Shown here: in pieces, positions 16,728 through 24,397 of the stretch
Position numbering within the stretch: the first letter of the stretch is position 1
Layout: every line of letters starts with the position of its first letter
Source: Anabaena cylindrica PCC 7122
Lineage (GTDB): Bacteria > Cyanobacteriota > Cyanobacteriia > Cyanobacteriales > Nostocaceae
Length of the DNA: 64,000 nt
Direction of reading: 5' to 3'
Assembly (NCBI RefSeq): GCF_000317695.1
Contig: NC_019771.1
Location: forward strand, 5,136,001-5,200,000
Translations under genes and position numbers: made by a program
Notes under the pieces: model-generated
Told to the model about the DNA's origin: nothing
Databases searched by the model: none
Seen by the model: only the letters and a program-made list of their open reading frames with translations

Positions 16728-17531
16728 ATGAATATTTCTAACTCAAATGACAAAAAGCCTATCGAATGGCTGGCAGTTTTTTCGCTACTGATATTTGTGT
16801 TCATGTACCTACCTATCTTGGTACTAAGCTTTTATAGCTTCAACAAGTCACCTTACAGTGCAAATTGGCAAGGATTCACCTTGGAATGGTATCAAAAACT
16901 GTTTCATGATGATCGCATTTTGTCAGCTTTAAATAACAGTTTATTCGTTGCCTTTAGCGCAGTCACAGTTGCTGCCATTCTAGGAACCTTAATGGCTGTG
17001 GGGTTAGCGCGGTATGAGTTCCCCGGTAAAAAATTGTATCGCGGTATATCTTATCTACCATTATTAATACCCGATATTGCGATCGCAGTTGCTACCCTCG
17101 TCTGTTTAGCCGCCTTTGCCATTCCCCTCAGCATCTGGACAATTGTAGCCGCCCACATAGTTTTCTGTCTCTCTTACATCGCCTTAGTCGTTTCTGCTAG
17201 ACTCAGTAATTTAGACCCCCACCTTGAAGAAGCCGCACTAGATTTAGGTGCAACACCCATTCAAGCCTTCATCAAAGTCGTTCTACCTCAACTAATGCCT
17301 GGAATTGTCTCCGGTTGTCTACTCGCCTTTGTTCTCAGTTTAGACGACTTTCTCATCTCCAGCTTCACCGCAGGTAGTGGTTCTAACACCCTACCAATGG
17401 AAATATTTAGCCGTATTAGAACCGGGGTCAAACCTGATATTAACGCCCTTAGTGTCATATTAATTTCTGTAACCGCCACCGTCGCTGTCATAGCTGAATT
17501 AATTCGCATTTCTGGAGACAAGCAAAAATAG
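16728..17531 (+). CDS. potC: ABC transporter permease, spermidine/putrescine PotC type
   Basis: The 267-residue protein has six predicted membrane helices and the EAA loop EEAALDLGATPIQAFIKVVLPQL that docks to the ATPase. The overall pattern (YLPILVLSFYSFNKS at the start, SLDDFLISSFTAG near the end) matches PotC of the PotABCD polyamine importer. No potA, potB or potD is present within the window: upstream is repeat DNA and downstream a divergent phosphatase, so the permease must work with partners encoded elsewhere or has become separated from its operon. Confidence 0.88.
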   Translation: MNISNSNDKKPIEWLAVFSLLIFVFMYLPILVLSFYSFNKSPYSANWQGFTLEWYQKLFHDDRILSALNNSLFVAFSAVTVAAILGTLMAVGLARYEFPGKKLYRGISYLPLLIPDIAIAVATLVCLAAFAIPLSIWTIVAAHIVFCLSYIALVVSARLSNLDPHLEEAALDLGATPIQAFIKVVLPQLMPGIVSGCLLAFVLSLDDFLISSFTAGSGSNTLPMEIFSRIRTGVKPDINALSVILISVTATVAVIAELIRISGDKQK

Positions 17532-17543
17532 GGAAAACTACCT

Positions 17544-17687
17544 TCATTTTTCCAAATCTTCACAGCCAAAAGTTCTACAACCTGCAAAGGTAAATACACC
17601 CGTAAACATTAGCAACAAAGAACACCAATAGGAAAACAGCAGGTTTTTAAGAAAACTAAGCAGTGATCTGCGCCTATCCTTAAACAT
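17544..17687 (-). CDS. Candidate small lipoprotein (47 aa)
   Basis: The minus-strand ATG at 17687 opens a 47-codon frame with a basic start (MFKDRRRSLLSF), a hydrophobic stretch (LLLMFTGVFTFAGC) and a lipobox-like FAGC. That is the pattern of a type II signal peptide with Cys lipidation, leaving a mature peptide of about 11 residues. No strong ribosome site is visible and no family is recognised. It is tail-to-tail with potC. Confidence 0.35.
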   Translation of the reverse strand: MFKDRRRSLLSFLKNLLFSYWCSLLLMFTGVFTFAGCRTFGCEDLEK

Positions 17688-17734
17688 CTTTGCTTGATAT
17701 TATCCCTTACTCCCTGCTGAATTGTCTTAGGCTG

Positions 17735-18373
17735 TTAAGTTCCTGGACGAGAGCGAATATGATCGGGTATATGGTAGCGATCGCCTAATATTTCCAACAA
17801 AGGACCATTCACGTCAAATTTAACCATACTTACCGAAGCAACCAAAATATTTACCCGATAACGGTAGCGTCCCAAATCAATTCCCAGTAAACTGCAAAGC
17901 ATAATCCGAATCGTGGCTTTATGGGCAACTACTAAAACATTACCTTGGGGATGTTTTTCTTGAATTTCCGCAATTACAGGCATAGAACGGTTAGCAATTT
18001 CTACCGCAGTTTCTCCCCCAATGGGTGCATTCCAAGCGGGTTCTGTCAACCATTTTACATAGTTTTCTGGGTAATTTTCTTGAACAAACGATTTACTCTT
18101 GGTTTCCCATTCACCGTAACTGCCTTCTCTTAATCCTTCCCTTACCTGCATTTCCATACCAACAGCATCACAAAATGGCTTGGCAGTGGCAATTGTTCGC
18201 TTCATCGGGCTAACATAAACCGCTGACCACTTCAAGTTTTGATAAGCATCGGCAAAACTCTCTGCCATCTGCATCCCTTCAGAGGTCAATTCTGCATCAG
18301 TTGCACCGCAGAAATTACCACTTTGACTAAAAGTAGTTTCGCCATGTCGCAGTAAATATAAATTGAGTGTCAT
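17735..18373 (-). CDS. Histidine phosphatase-family protein (phosphoglycerate mutase-like)
   Basis: The 212-residue protein has the RHG signature LLRHGETTFSQSGNF with nucleophile His10, YVSPMKRTIATAKPF, a central acid in LREGSYGEWE, and the second active-site histidine in LVVAHKATIRIML. The family includes cofactor-dependent mutases and phosphatases such as CobC; the actual substrate is unclear. It is a complete, single gene. Confidence 0.9.
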   Translation of the reverse strand: MTLNLYLLRHGETTFSQSGNFCGATDAELTSEGMQMAESFADAYQNLKWSAVYVSPMKRTIATAKPFCDAVGMEMQVREGLREGSYGEWETKSKSFVQENYPENYVKWLTEPAWNAPIGGETAVEIANRSMPVIAEIQEKHPQGNVLVVAHKATIRIMLCSLLGIDLGRYRYRVNILVASVSMVKFDVNGPLLEILGDRYHIPDHIRSRPGT

Positions 18374-18749
18374 AGCTGGCGATGGGGATAAAAGAGTTAG
18401 TGCAAGAATAAAATACCATCAATCTCGCAATCGAGTCTGCTCCCCCAGGACAAAGAAATTCACCAAAAAAGTCAATTCCCCCACAAACTTTTGTCTGCGG
18501 TTTCAAAAGTGGCGGATGAGGGCATTGAATCAAAACGACGCGGTGTATCCCTTACCAGACTCAATCCTCTGTGAACATAAAAAAGAAACTCTCATCAACT
18601 TCAAATTTTCTTAGGCGAAGTTTTGTGTAGGAATAGCATCAATACAACTAGGAACATTATGATACATCTTTGCAACCTAGAATTTAGTAATGCTTTTCAG
18701 CCTCTGTTTCCACTTTTTCAAGGATATTGTGCCGATGCTTTGATGCGAA
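18374..18749. other. Gene-free stretch
   Basis: Frames of 60-80 codons exist on the plus strand but have unnatural composition and no ribosome site. No repeats or RNA motifs were seen. It should contain the phosphatase promoter and the 3' end of the degenerate receiver transcript. Confidence 0.45.
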
Positions 18750-19184
18750 TTATGAGTGCGGAGCAACGCATTTTTTTTCAGTCTTGGATTGGATTCGGAA
18801 AGGCTGCAAACGAGTATGAATTTTTTCTTGCAAAACTTTAAGGTTAAATGGTTTCAGTAAAATATCTTGATCTGTCAGGTAATTATGCCAGTTAGGAACT
18901 AACTTTAAATCATCTCCAGTCATCATAATCAAGGGAATATTTACTGTTTCTAAATCTTGGCGAATTTTTTGTAGAAATGTCCAGCAAGTTTCATCGCTAT
19001 TATAGCTATTAATATTTTTACTTGAATAACCACACAAAATTAAATCAGGTAATTCTTGTTTAGTTAGCCCATATCCTTGCTCAAAAGATGTGGTAGTAAT
19101 CGTACAGAAACCATTGTAAGTAAGTGCCTCTGCTAAAAGCTCCAATAGTATAGTTTCACTTTCAACCACTAAAATCTTATTCAT
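18750..19184 (-). CDS. Degenerate response-regulator receiver (pseudoreceiver)
   Basis: This 144-residue CheY-like protein keeps the overall alternating strand-helix pattern (MNKILVVESE opening, PLIMMTGDD, ILLKPFNLKVLQ with Lys111). The acidic pocket is changed to E8-S9-E10, and the phosphoacceptor Asp is replaced by Gly52 in PDLILCGYSS. It should not accept phosphate in the usual way and may act as a binding partner. It sits downstream of the phytochrome operon on the same strand, separated by 124 bases from the CheY-like gene. Confidence 0.75.
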   Translation of the reverse strand: MNKILVVESETILLELLAEALTYNGFCTITTTSFEQGYGLTKQELPDLILCGYSSKNINSYNSDETCWTFLQKIRQDLETVNIPLIMMTGDDLKLVPNWHNYLTDQDILLKPFNLKVLQEKIHTRLQPFRIQSKTEKKCVAPHS

Positions 19185-19308
19185 CTCGCCACCAGGATTT
19201 GTTTCGCTACATAGAAGGTAAACAAACTTTGTGAATTTTTTGTGAATTTCAGATAAAGATTGTCTTCATAATCTGCTATTTTCTCTTCATCCCCCTCAAC
19301 TCCTGCTT

Positions 19309-19683
19309 TTACCAATTCAGGAGCGATCGCATTTGCTTTACCAAGTCCGGGGCTTTGAAGGGTTTGGTAATTACTCCAGTCACCCCTAATTCGCTAAATT
19401 GACGTTGTTCAATGGTCTGAGCTTTGGCCGTCAGTAAAATAGTAGGTATAGAATGCAACTCAGAATATGTTTGCATCTGTTGAAAAGTAGAAATTCCATC
19501 CATTTCTGGCATCATCACATCTAAGAGGATAGCATCGGGAACTTCGACCCTGGCCACAGTTATTCCTTCCTTTCCAGAAGCCGCAAGCAATACATCCCAA
19601 CCAGCAATAGCTTTCAGCGAAATTTGCACAATTTGCCGGATACCTGGCTCATCATCAATAATTAAAACTCGTTTAGTCCCCAT
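19309..19683 (-). CDS. CheY-like single-domain response regulator
   Basis: The 124-residue receiver has acidic D10-D11, phosphoacceptor Asp55 in AILLDVMMPEMDG, TAK and Lys in ITKPF. No output domain is present. The start overlaps the end of the hybrid kinase gene by 11 bases, so the two are translationally coupled and it is the likely phosphorylation target of that kinase. Confidence 0.92.
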   Translation of the reverse strand: MGTKRVLIIDDEPGIRQIVQISLKAIAGWDVLLAASGKEGITVARVEVPDAILLDVMMPEMDGISTFQQMQTYSELHSIPTILLTAKAQTIEQRQFSELGVTGVITKPFKAPDLVKQMRSLLNW

Positions 19684-22600
19684 TGCTTACCCCTTCTATT
19701 GGCAGTGTGACGTAAAAAGTGCTACCTTCTCCCAAGACACTTTCTACCCAGATAGTACCACCATGCTGTTGGACAATATTACGACAAATAGCCAGCCCTA
19801 GACCAGTTCCACCTTTAGAGCGCGAGTCAGAAGCATCTACTTGATGGAAACGTTCAAAAATACTTTCCAGGCTATGACTAGGAATACCTCTTCCGTGATC
19901 TTTGACTTTAAAAAGGACGTACAGAATGGGGAGCGGGGGAGCAGGGGAGCAGGGGAGCAGGGGAGAAGAAACTGCTTCTACAGTTAGCCAGACATTTGAG
20001 TCGGGATGAGAAAATTTAATGGCGTTGCTGAGGAGGTTGATGAGGACTTGTAACAGACGATCTGGGTCAGCAAAAATTTGCAAAGACAAAGCTGTAAAAT
20101 TCAAGGTGATGCCGGCTTGGTTTGCCATCTCTTGCATTTGGTCAATGGCGGTATTGATCAAGTCGGTAGTATTGTAAAGGCGTTTTTCGAGATTTATTTT
20201 GCCAGATTCCAGACGTTCTAGATCCAGAATATCGTTAACCAGGCGGACTAGACGATCTACACCTTCGGTAGCAATTTCAATAGTGACTTCACCTTCTGGT
20301 GAGGATGGATCAATAATTTTCTCATAAAGTAAACTTAGTGCCGCTTGCATGGAAGTGAGAGGAGTTCGCAATTCATGGCTGACGACAGAGACAAACTCGG
20401 CTTTCATCCGCTCCAGTTTATAACGCTCGGTGATGTCTTCCCCAATGCTAATTGTACCAATGGCGCTTCCCTTTGGATCTCGTAATACGGTGTTACTCCA
20501 AGCAATCATCAGTTCTTCACCTGATTTGCTTAAAATTTGATTTTGATAATGAGGATGAAAATTCTTTTCTATTACTTCTTGGAAACAAATTTCTACTAAA
20601 TTTTGTTGACTTTGGGGCAAAAAATTATTAAACCAGTTTTTACCTAAAACCTCTGATTGGGTGTAGCCAGTGAGTTGCAGAAAGAAAGGATTGGCATAAT
20701 CTACATTAGCGTTGGCATCTAAACCAATGACTATTAACTGTACATTCTCTAGGAGTGATTTCCAGCGGCGATTTGATTCTTGCAGAGTGGCTTCAATTTG
20801 CTTTGGTTTGGTAATATCACGAGCGATAGTAGATATATATTGTGTATAGTTGCTACCAAAAGTATGAGCAATCAGCACTTGAGAAATAGGAATTTCCCGC
20901 CCTTCATGGTTTAAAAAGGCTGTTTCTCCCATCCAAACACCATTTCTTACTGCAAAGGGAATACCCTGGTTTTGAACAATTTCTAAAGCCCACTGGGGAT
21001 GCAGATCAGCAATACCAATGTTACTAAATGGTGCATCATCAGCTAAACCTAATAAGCGACGACCAGCTTTGTTAATATATTCTGCTTTTTGGGTATCAAA
21101 GGCAACTGTAGCAATCATATCGGAAGTAGTATCTATAATAGAAACGAGTTTTTCGCGCTCTATTTCTAAGCGTTTTCGCTCAGTGATTTCGATGATAATA
21201 CTACCTATTGCTATTGAATTTCCTATTTCCCCAAGAATAGGAAAATAGGAGAGTAGCCAATAACCTATCGCTGCCGGCTGACTAGGAACAGGACTGCTAA
21301 TTTCCCAGTTACAAATCGGTTGTTTAGTATCTAGAATAGTTTGTAATAGAGGTAAAATTTTGGTGGCAATTTCTGGTATCAACTCCATCACCGATTTTCC
21401 CAGATGTGTCTCAACAGGATAGCCGTTGATATCTGCCAATTTTTGATTAATTTTTAAGAACCGCAGGTTAGTATCAAGTATAGATAAGCCTACATTTGCT
21501 TGACTGGCAGCATTAAAAAATCCATCTAATAATTGTTCCCGATTTCTTAATTCTCGCTCCAACTTCTCTCGCTGCAACAGTTCTATTTGTAGTTGATTGT
21601 TAGTCTGAGCTATTTTTGCTGTGCGTTCTGCAACTCGCTGTTCTAGCTGCATATTCAATTGTTGCAGTTCTATTTCTACTCGTTTGCGTTCAGTAATAAC
21701 AAGAAGAATACTTAGCATTCGCACAGGTTTTCCAGTTTCGTCATACAGGAAATTGGCTTTTTCCATCACCCAATCCAGACTACCATCGTTCTTCCTGTAA
21801 ATTCGATATTCTGTCTGATAAGCCGTTTGAGTTTGTAATGCTTTGTGCAACTGTTGTTCGACTTGCTCCACATCATCAGGATGAATTTGTTCTAGCCAAA
21901 TTGTATGATTAGGTAGAACTTTTCCTAACTCTAGTCCCCAAATGCGACATAGATTCTCGTTCCAGAGGCATTCATGAGTTTGCAAATTCCAGTCCCTAGA
22001 ACCAATACCTGTCAAGTCAAGGGTGAGCCGTAAGCGTTCTTCACTAACTTTCAAGCTTTGTTCTAGTTGTTTGCGTTCTGTAATATCTTCAGAGAAAATA
22101 ATAATTCCGCAAATTTCATTGTTGCTATTATACCAGGGACGAACTTCCCAGCGTAACCATTGATTTAACCCATCTGCTCTGACAAATAAATCTTCTTCAC
22201 ATTTCTCAACAGCACCTGCAAAACAACGTTGATGAATTTGCCGCCATCTGTCTGGAATTTCTGGGAATATTTCATAATGGGATTTACCAATAATGGCTGC
22301 AATAGACTCAATTTGATAATCATCAACCCATCTCTGACTGGCAATTACATAGCACATCTTCCGGTCAAACATGGCAATACCAGCCGGTGCATATTTGGCA
22401 AATAATTCTAATTGTTTCTCCCGTTCCTGTAGGGCTATTGCTGCTAATTTCTGCTCACGAATATCACGCATGATGGTAGAAGTGAATAATAATTCACCAT
22501 CCATAGATTTGTGAGCAACAATCAATTGTGATACGGGGATTTGTGAGCCATCTTGATGCAAAATTGATGTTTCTCCTAACCAACTACCAATTTCAATAGC

Positions 22601-23875
22601 TGTGGGTATGCCTTGATTTTGAATAATATCTAAAGCCCATTGAGGATGACTTTTAAGCACCGTGAAATCATGAATATCAGCAATTCCCATTATTTGCTTG
22701 GCAGCGGGATTGAGCCAAATTACCTTTCCTGCGGGTGTGGCCATGCCCACAAAGTCAGGAGTAGCTTCTAATATAGAGGTTAATTGTTGTCGTTGTGTCA
22801 GTTCTGTTTGGAGCTTTTCTATTAATGATGCTTGTTGAATGGCAATACCCACCTGAATTGCCAATTGATTCATAAATTCTACATCGCTGCTTTTCCATTG
22901 CCGGGGTGCTGTACAATCATGGGCAATGAGTAATCCCCAGAGTTTTTCCCCTTGGATAATGGGAACGATCAAATTTGCCCGAATCATCAAAGATACTAAA
23001 AATTCTCGATGGCATTCTGTTAAACTGGGGTCTGTATTTACATCATTAATGGTTCTAGATCTTCCTTGTCGATAAGGTTCTATCCACATTTCGGGAAAGC
23101 ATTCTTCTTTAATGACCCGACCAAGAATGGAAAATGCTGGATCAGAAACAGATTCTTTAACAACTAAGCCAGTACCATCGGCTTGAAATTGGTAGATAAT
23201 TATACGATGGCAACGCCCGCCGCCATCGCTTTCCAAAATACTTCTAATTTCTGTAACAGTAGTATTAAGAATATCCTCTAAATTGAGAGAATTACGGATA
23301 GAAAGTGCAGTTTTGGTAATGAGTTGTTGTCGCTGTTGCTGCCATTCCTGTTGTTGAATCAGTTGGGTTTGGTGTAAAACATTGGTGATAGCTTGATGTA
23401 AGCTGGCGGCATTAATGCGGTTTTTTTCTAAATAATCTTGTGCGCCACTTTTGAATAAATCAACAGCTATCTCTGTATTACCTTGTCCCGTAATCATAAT
23501 GGCAGGAATTCTATCTTTTCCTGTTTGTTGCTTTAATTCCTGCAAAAACTCTAACCCATCCATATCGGGTAAAAAGTAGTCAATCAGTATCACATCTGGT
23601 AGCTGCTGCTGACACCACAGTAAAGCATCCTCAGCATGATCAAATTCGACAATCTGATAAAGATGAGGGTGATTGTGGGTAAGATATCGGTGGTAAGTCA
23701 TGCGATCGCTCTCAGAATCATCCACCAGTAAAATCGTATATTGCCTGGATTCACTCACCTCAAGAGTCTCAAGGGTTTTCCTACTCAGTTTCTCTCCCTT
23801 CAAGACAGCTACTTCCGTTCTTAATGCTTCCAGTTCAGCGATTAGTTGTGCGTTGGTTTTATAGCAATCTTCCAT
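19673..23875 (-). CDS. REC-GAF-multi-PAS hybrid histidine kinase with cyanobacteriochrome-like GAF
   Basis: The domain order in 1400 residues is: receiver 47-165 (Asp99), GAF about 195-350, six PAS units starting near 365, 490, 615, 785, 910 and 1035, HisKA with His1167 in VVSHELRTPLTSM, and HATPase about 1260-1392. The GAF has Cys288-His289 in the place where cyanobacteriochromes bind bilin, followed by RANLIVPI and KLWGLLIAHDC, and a second Cys259 in EECF where DXCF-type ones have a second cysteine. A low-complexity insert (about residues 1303-1318, from an octanucleotide tract) interrupts the ATPase domain between the N and G1 boxes. It lies downstream of the phytochrome and Rcp genes and upstream of a CheY-like gene. 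Confidence 0.9.
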   Translation of the reverse strand: MEDCYKTNAQLIAELEALRTEVAVLKGEKLSRKTLETLEVSESRQYTILLVDDSESDRMTYHRYLTHNHPHLYQIVEFDHAEDALLWCQQQLPDVILIDYFLPDMDGLEFLQELKQQTGKDRIPAIMITGQGNTEIAVDLFKSGAQDYLEKNRINAASLHQAITNVLHQTQLIQQQEWQQQRQQLITKTALSIRNSLNLEDILNTTVTEIRSILESDGGGRCHRIIIYQFQADGTGLVVKESVSDPAFSILGRVIKEECFPEMWIEPYRQGRSRTINDVNTDPSLTECHREFLVSLMIRANLIVPIIQGEKLWGLLIAHDCTAPRQWKSSDVEFMNQLAIQVGIAIQQASLIEKLQTELTQRQQLTSILEATPDFVGMATPAGKVIWLNPAAKQIMGIADIHDFTVLKSHPQWALDIIQNQGIPTAIEIGSWLGETSILHQDGSQIPVSQLIVAHKSMDGELLFTSTIMRDIREQKLAAIALQEREKQLELFAKYAPAGIAMFDRKMCYVIASQRWVDDYQIESIAAIIGKSHYEIFPEIPDRWRQIHQRCFAGAVEKCEEDLFVRADGLNQWLRWEVRPWYNSNNEICGIIIFSEDITERKQLEQSLKVSEERLRLTLDLTGIGSRDWNLQTHECLWNENLCRIWGLELGKVLPNHTIWLEQIHPDDVEQVEQQLHKALQTQTAYQTEYRIYRKNDGSLDWVMEKANFLYDETGKPVRMLSILLVITERKRVEIELQQLNMQLEQRVAERTAKIAQTNNQLQIELLQREKLERELRNREQLLDGFFNAASQANVGLSILDTNLRFLKINQKLADINGYPVETHLGKSVMELIPEIATKILPLLQTILDTKQPICNWEISSPVPSQPAAIGYWLLSYFPILGEIGNSIAIGSIIIEITERKRLEIEREKLVSIIDTTSDMIATVAFDTQKAEYINKAGRRLLGLADDAPFSNIGIADLHPQWALEIVQNQGIPFAVRNGVWMGETAFLNHEGREIPISQVLIAHTFGSNYTQYISTIARDITKPKQIEATLQESNRRWKSLLENVQLIVIGLDANANVDYANPFFLQLTGYTQSEVLGKNWFNNFLPQSQQNLVEICFQEVIEKNFHPHYQNQILSKSGEELMIAWSNTVLRDPKGSAIGTISIGEDITERYKLERMKAEFVSVVSHELRTPLTSMQAALSLLYEKIIDPSSPEGEVTIEIATEGVDRLVRLVNDILDLERLESGKINLEKRLYNTTDLINTAIDQMQEMANQAGITLNFTALSLQIFADPDRLLQVLINLLSNAIKFSHPDSNVWLTVEAVSSPLLPCSPAPPLPILYVLFKVKDHGRGIPSHSLESIFERFHQVDASDSRSKGGTGLGLAICRNIVQQHGGTIWVESVLGEGSTFYVTLPIEGVSNGD
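19926..19966. repeat. Octanucleotide GGGGAGCA tract inside the histidine kinase gene
   Basis: Four near-perfect GGGGAGCA-type units lie in the coding region of the hybrid kinase and add a Ser/Pro/Leu/Cys stretch (SSPLLPCSPAPPLP) to the ATPase domain. The same C-rich units occur in the intergenic DNA at 23897-23950, 26711-26740 and 27262-27300. Confidence 0.8.
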
Positions 23876-23896
23876 AAGCTATTACACCTTTAATTT

Positions 23897-23950
23897 GCAT
23901 GCCCCTCTGCCCCCCTGCTCCCCTGCTCCCCTGCCCCTCTGCCCCCCTGC
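23897..23950. repeat. C-rich octamer tract between hybrid kinase and Rcp genes
   Basis: Units of CCCCTCTG and CCCCTGCT fill most of the 75 bases between the Rcp-like gene and the hybrid kinase gene. The tract could affect coupling of the two genes in the transcript, but no terminator is evident. Confidence 0.75.
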
Positions 23951-24397
23951 CTATTCTGGTAAAACTGAAAATTCAAACCAATATCGAATTAAAGTATTGA
24001 TGGTTTCTGTTAAAGCTGATACACCCATAGGTTTTAACATATAATTATTTGCACCTTGCTGATAACAAAACTGTACATCTTTTTGATTAAACGATGTGGT
24101 GAACACAACAATAGGGATTAATTTTAATTCCTCATTTTTTTTGACTGTTTCCAATACCTCTCTACCATCAGTTCCTGGTAAGTTTAAATCTAAAAGAATT
24201 AAATTAGGACGGGGGGCTTTTCCTGGTTTCAAATAGTCGCATTCTTGAAACAAAAAATCTAATGCTGTGTCACCATCACTACAGCGATAAACAGGAAAAG
24301 AAAAATTCAAAGCTTTCAGAACCCGTTTCAAAGATTCAAAATCTTCATCGCTATCTTCTATCACTAATATGCTTCTAGATTTACCCTCAATTTTCAT
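23951..24397 (-). CDS. Rcp1-type response regulator of the phytochrome
   Basis: This 148-residue CheY-like regulator has Asp70 in LILLDLNLPGTDG, Lys122 in YMLKPMGV and the long beta4-alpha4 region with PGKAPRPNLILLD that is characteristic of cyanobacterial phytochrome regulators (Rcp family). The start codon lies inside the last 11 bases of the phytochrome gene, which strongly supports a cognate pair. Confidence 0.92.
   Translation of the reverse strand: MKIEGKSRSILVIEDSDEDFESLKRVLKALNFSFPVYRCSDGDTALDFLFQECDYLKPGKAPRPNLILLDLNLPGTDGREVLETVKKNEELKLIPIVVFTTSFNQKDVQFCYQQGANNYMLKPMGVSALTETINTLIRYWFEFSVLPE

Noticed and set aside
18363..18841. Plus-strand frames of 62-83 codons
   Set aside because: They overlap the phosphatase and receiver genes on the other strand, contain odd composition and lack ribosome sites.
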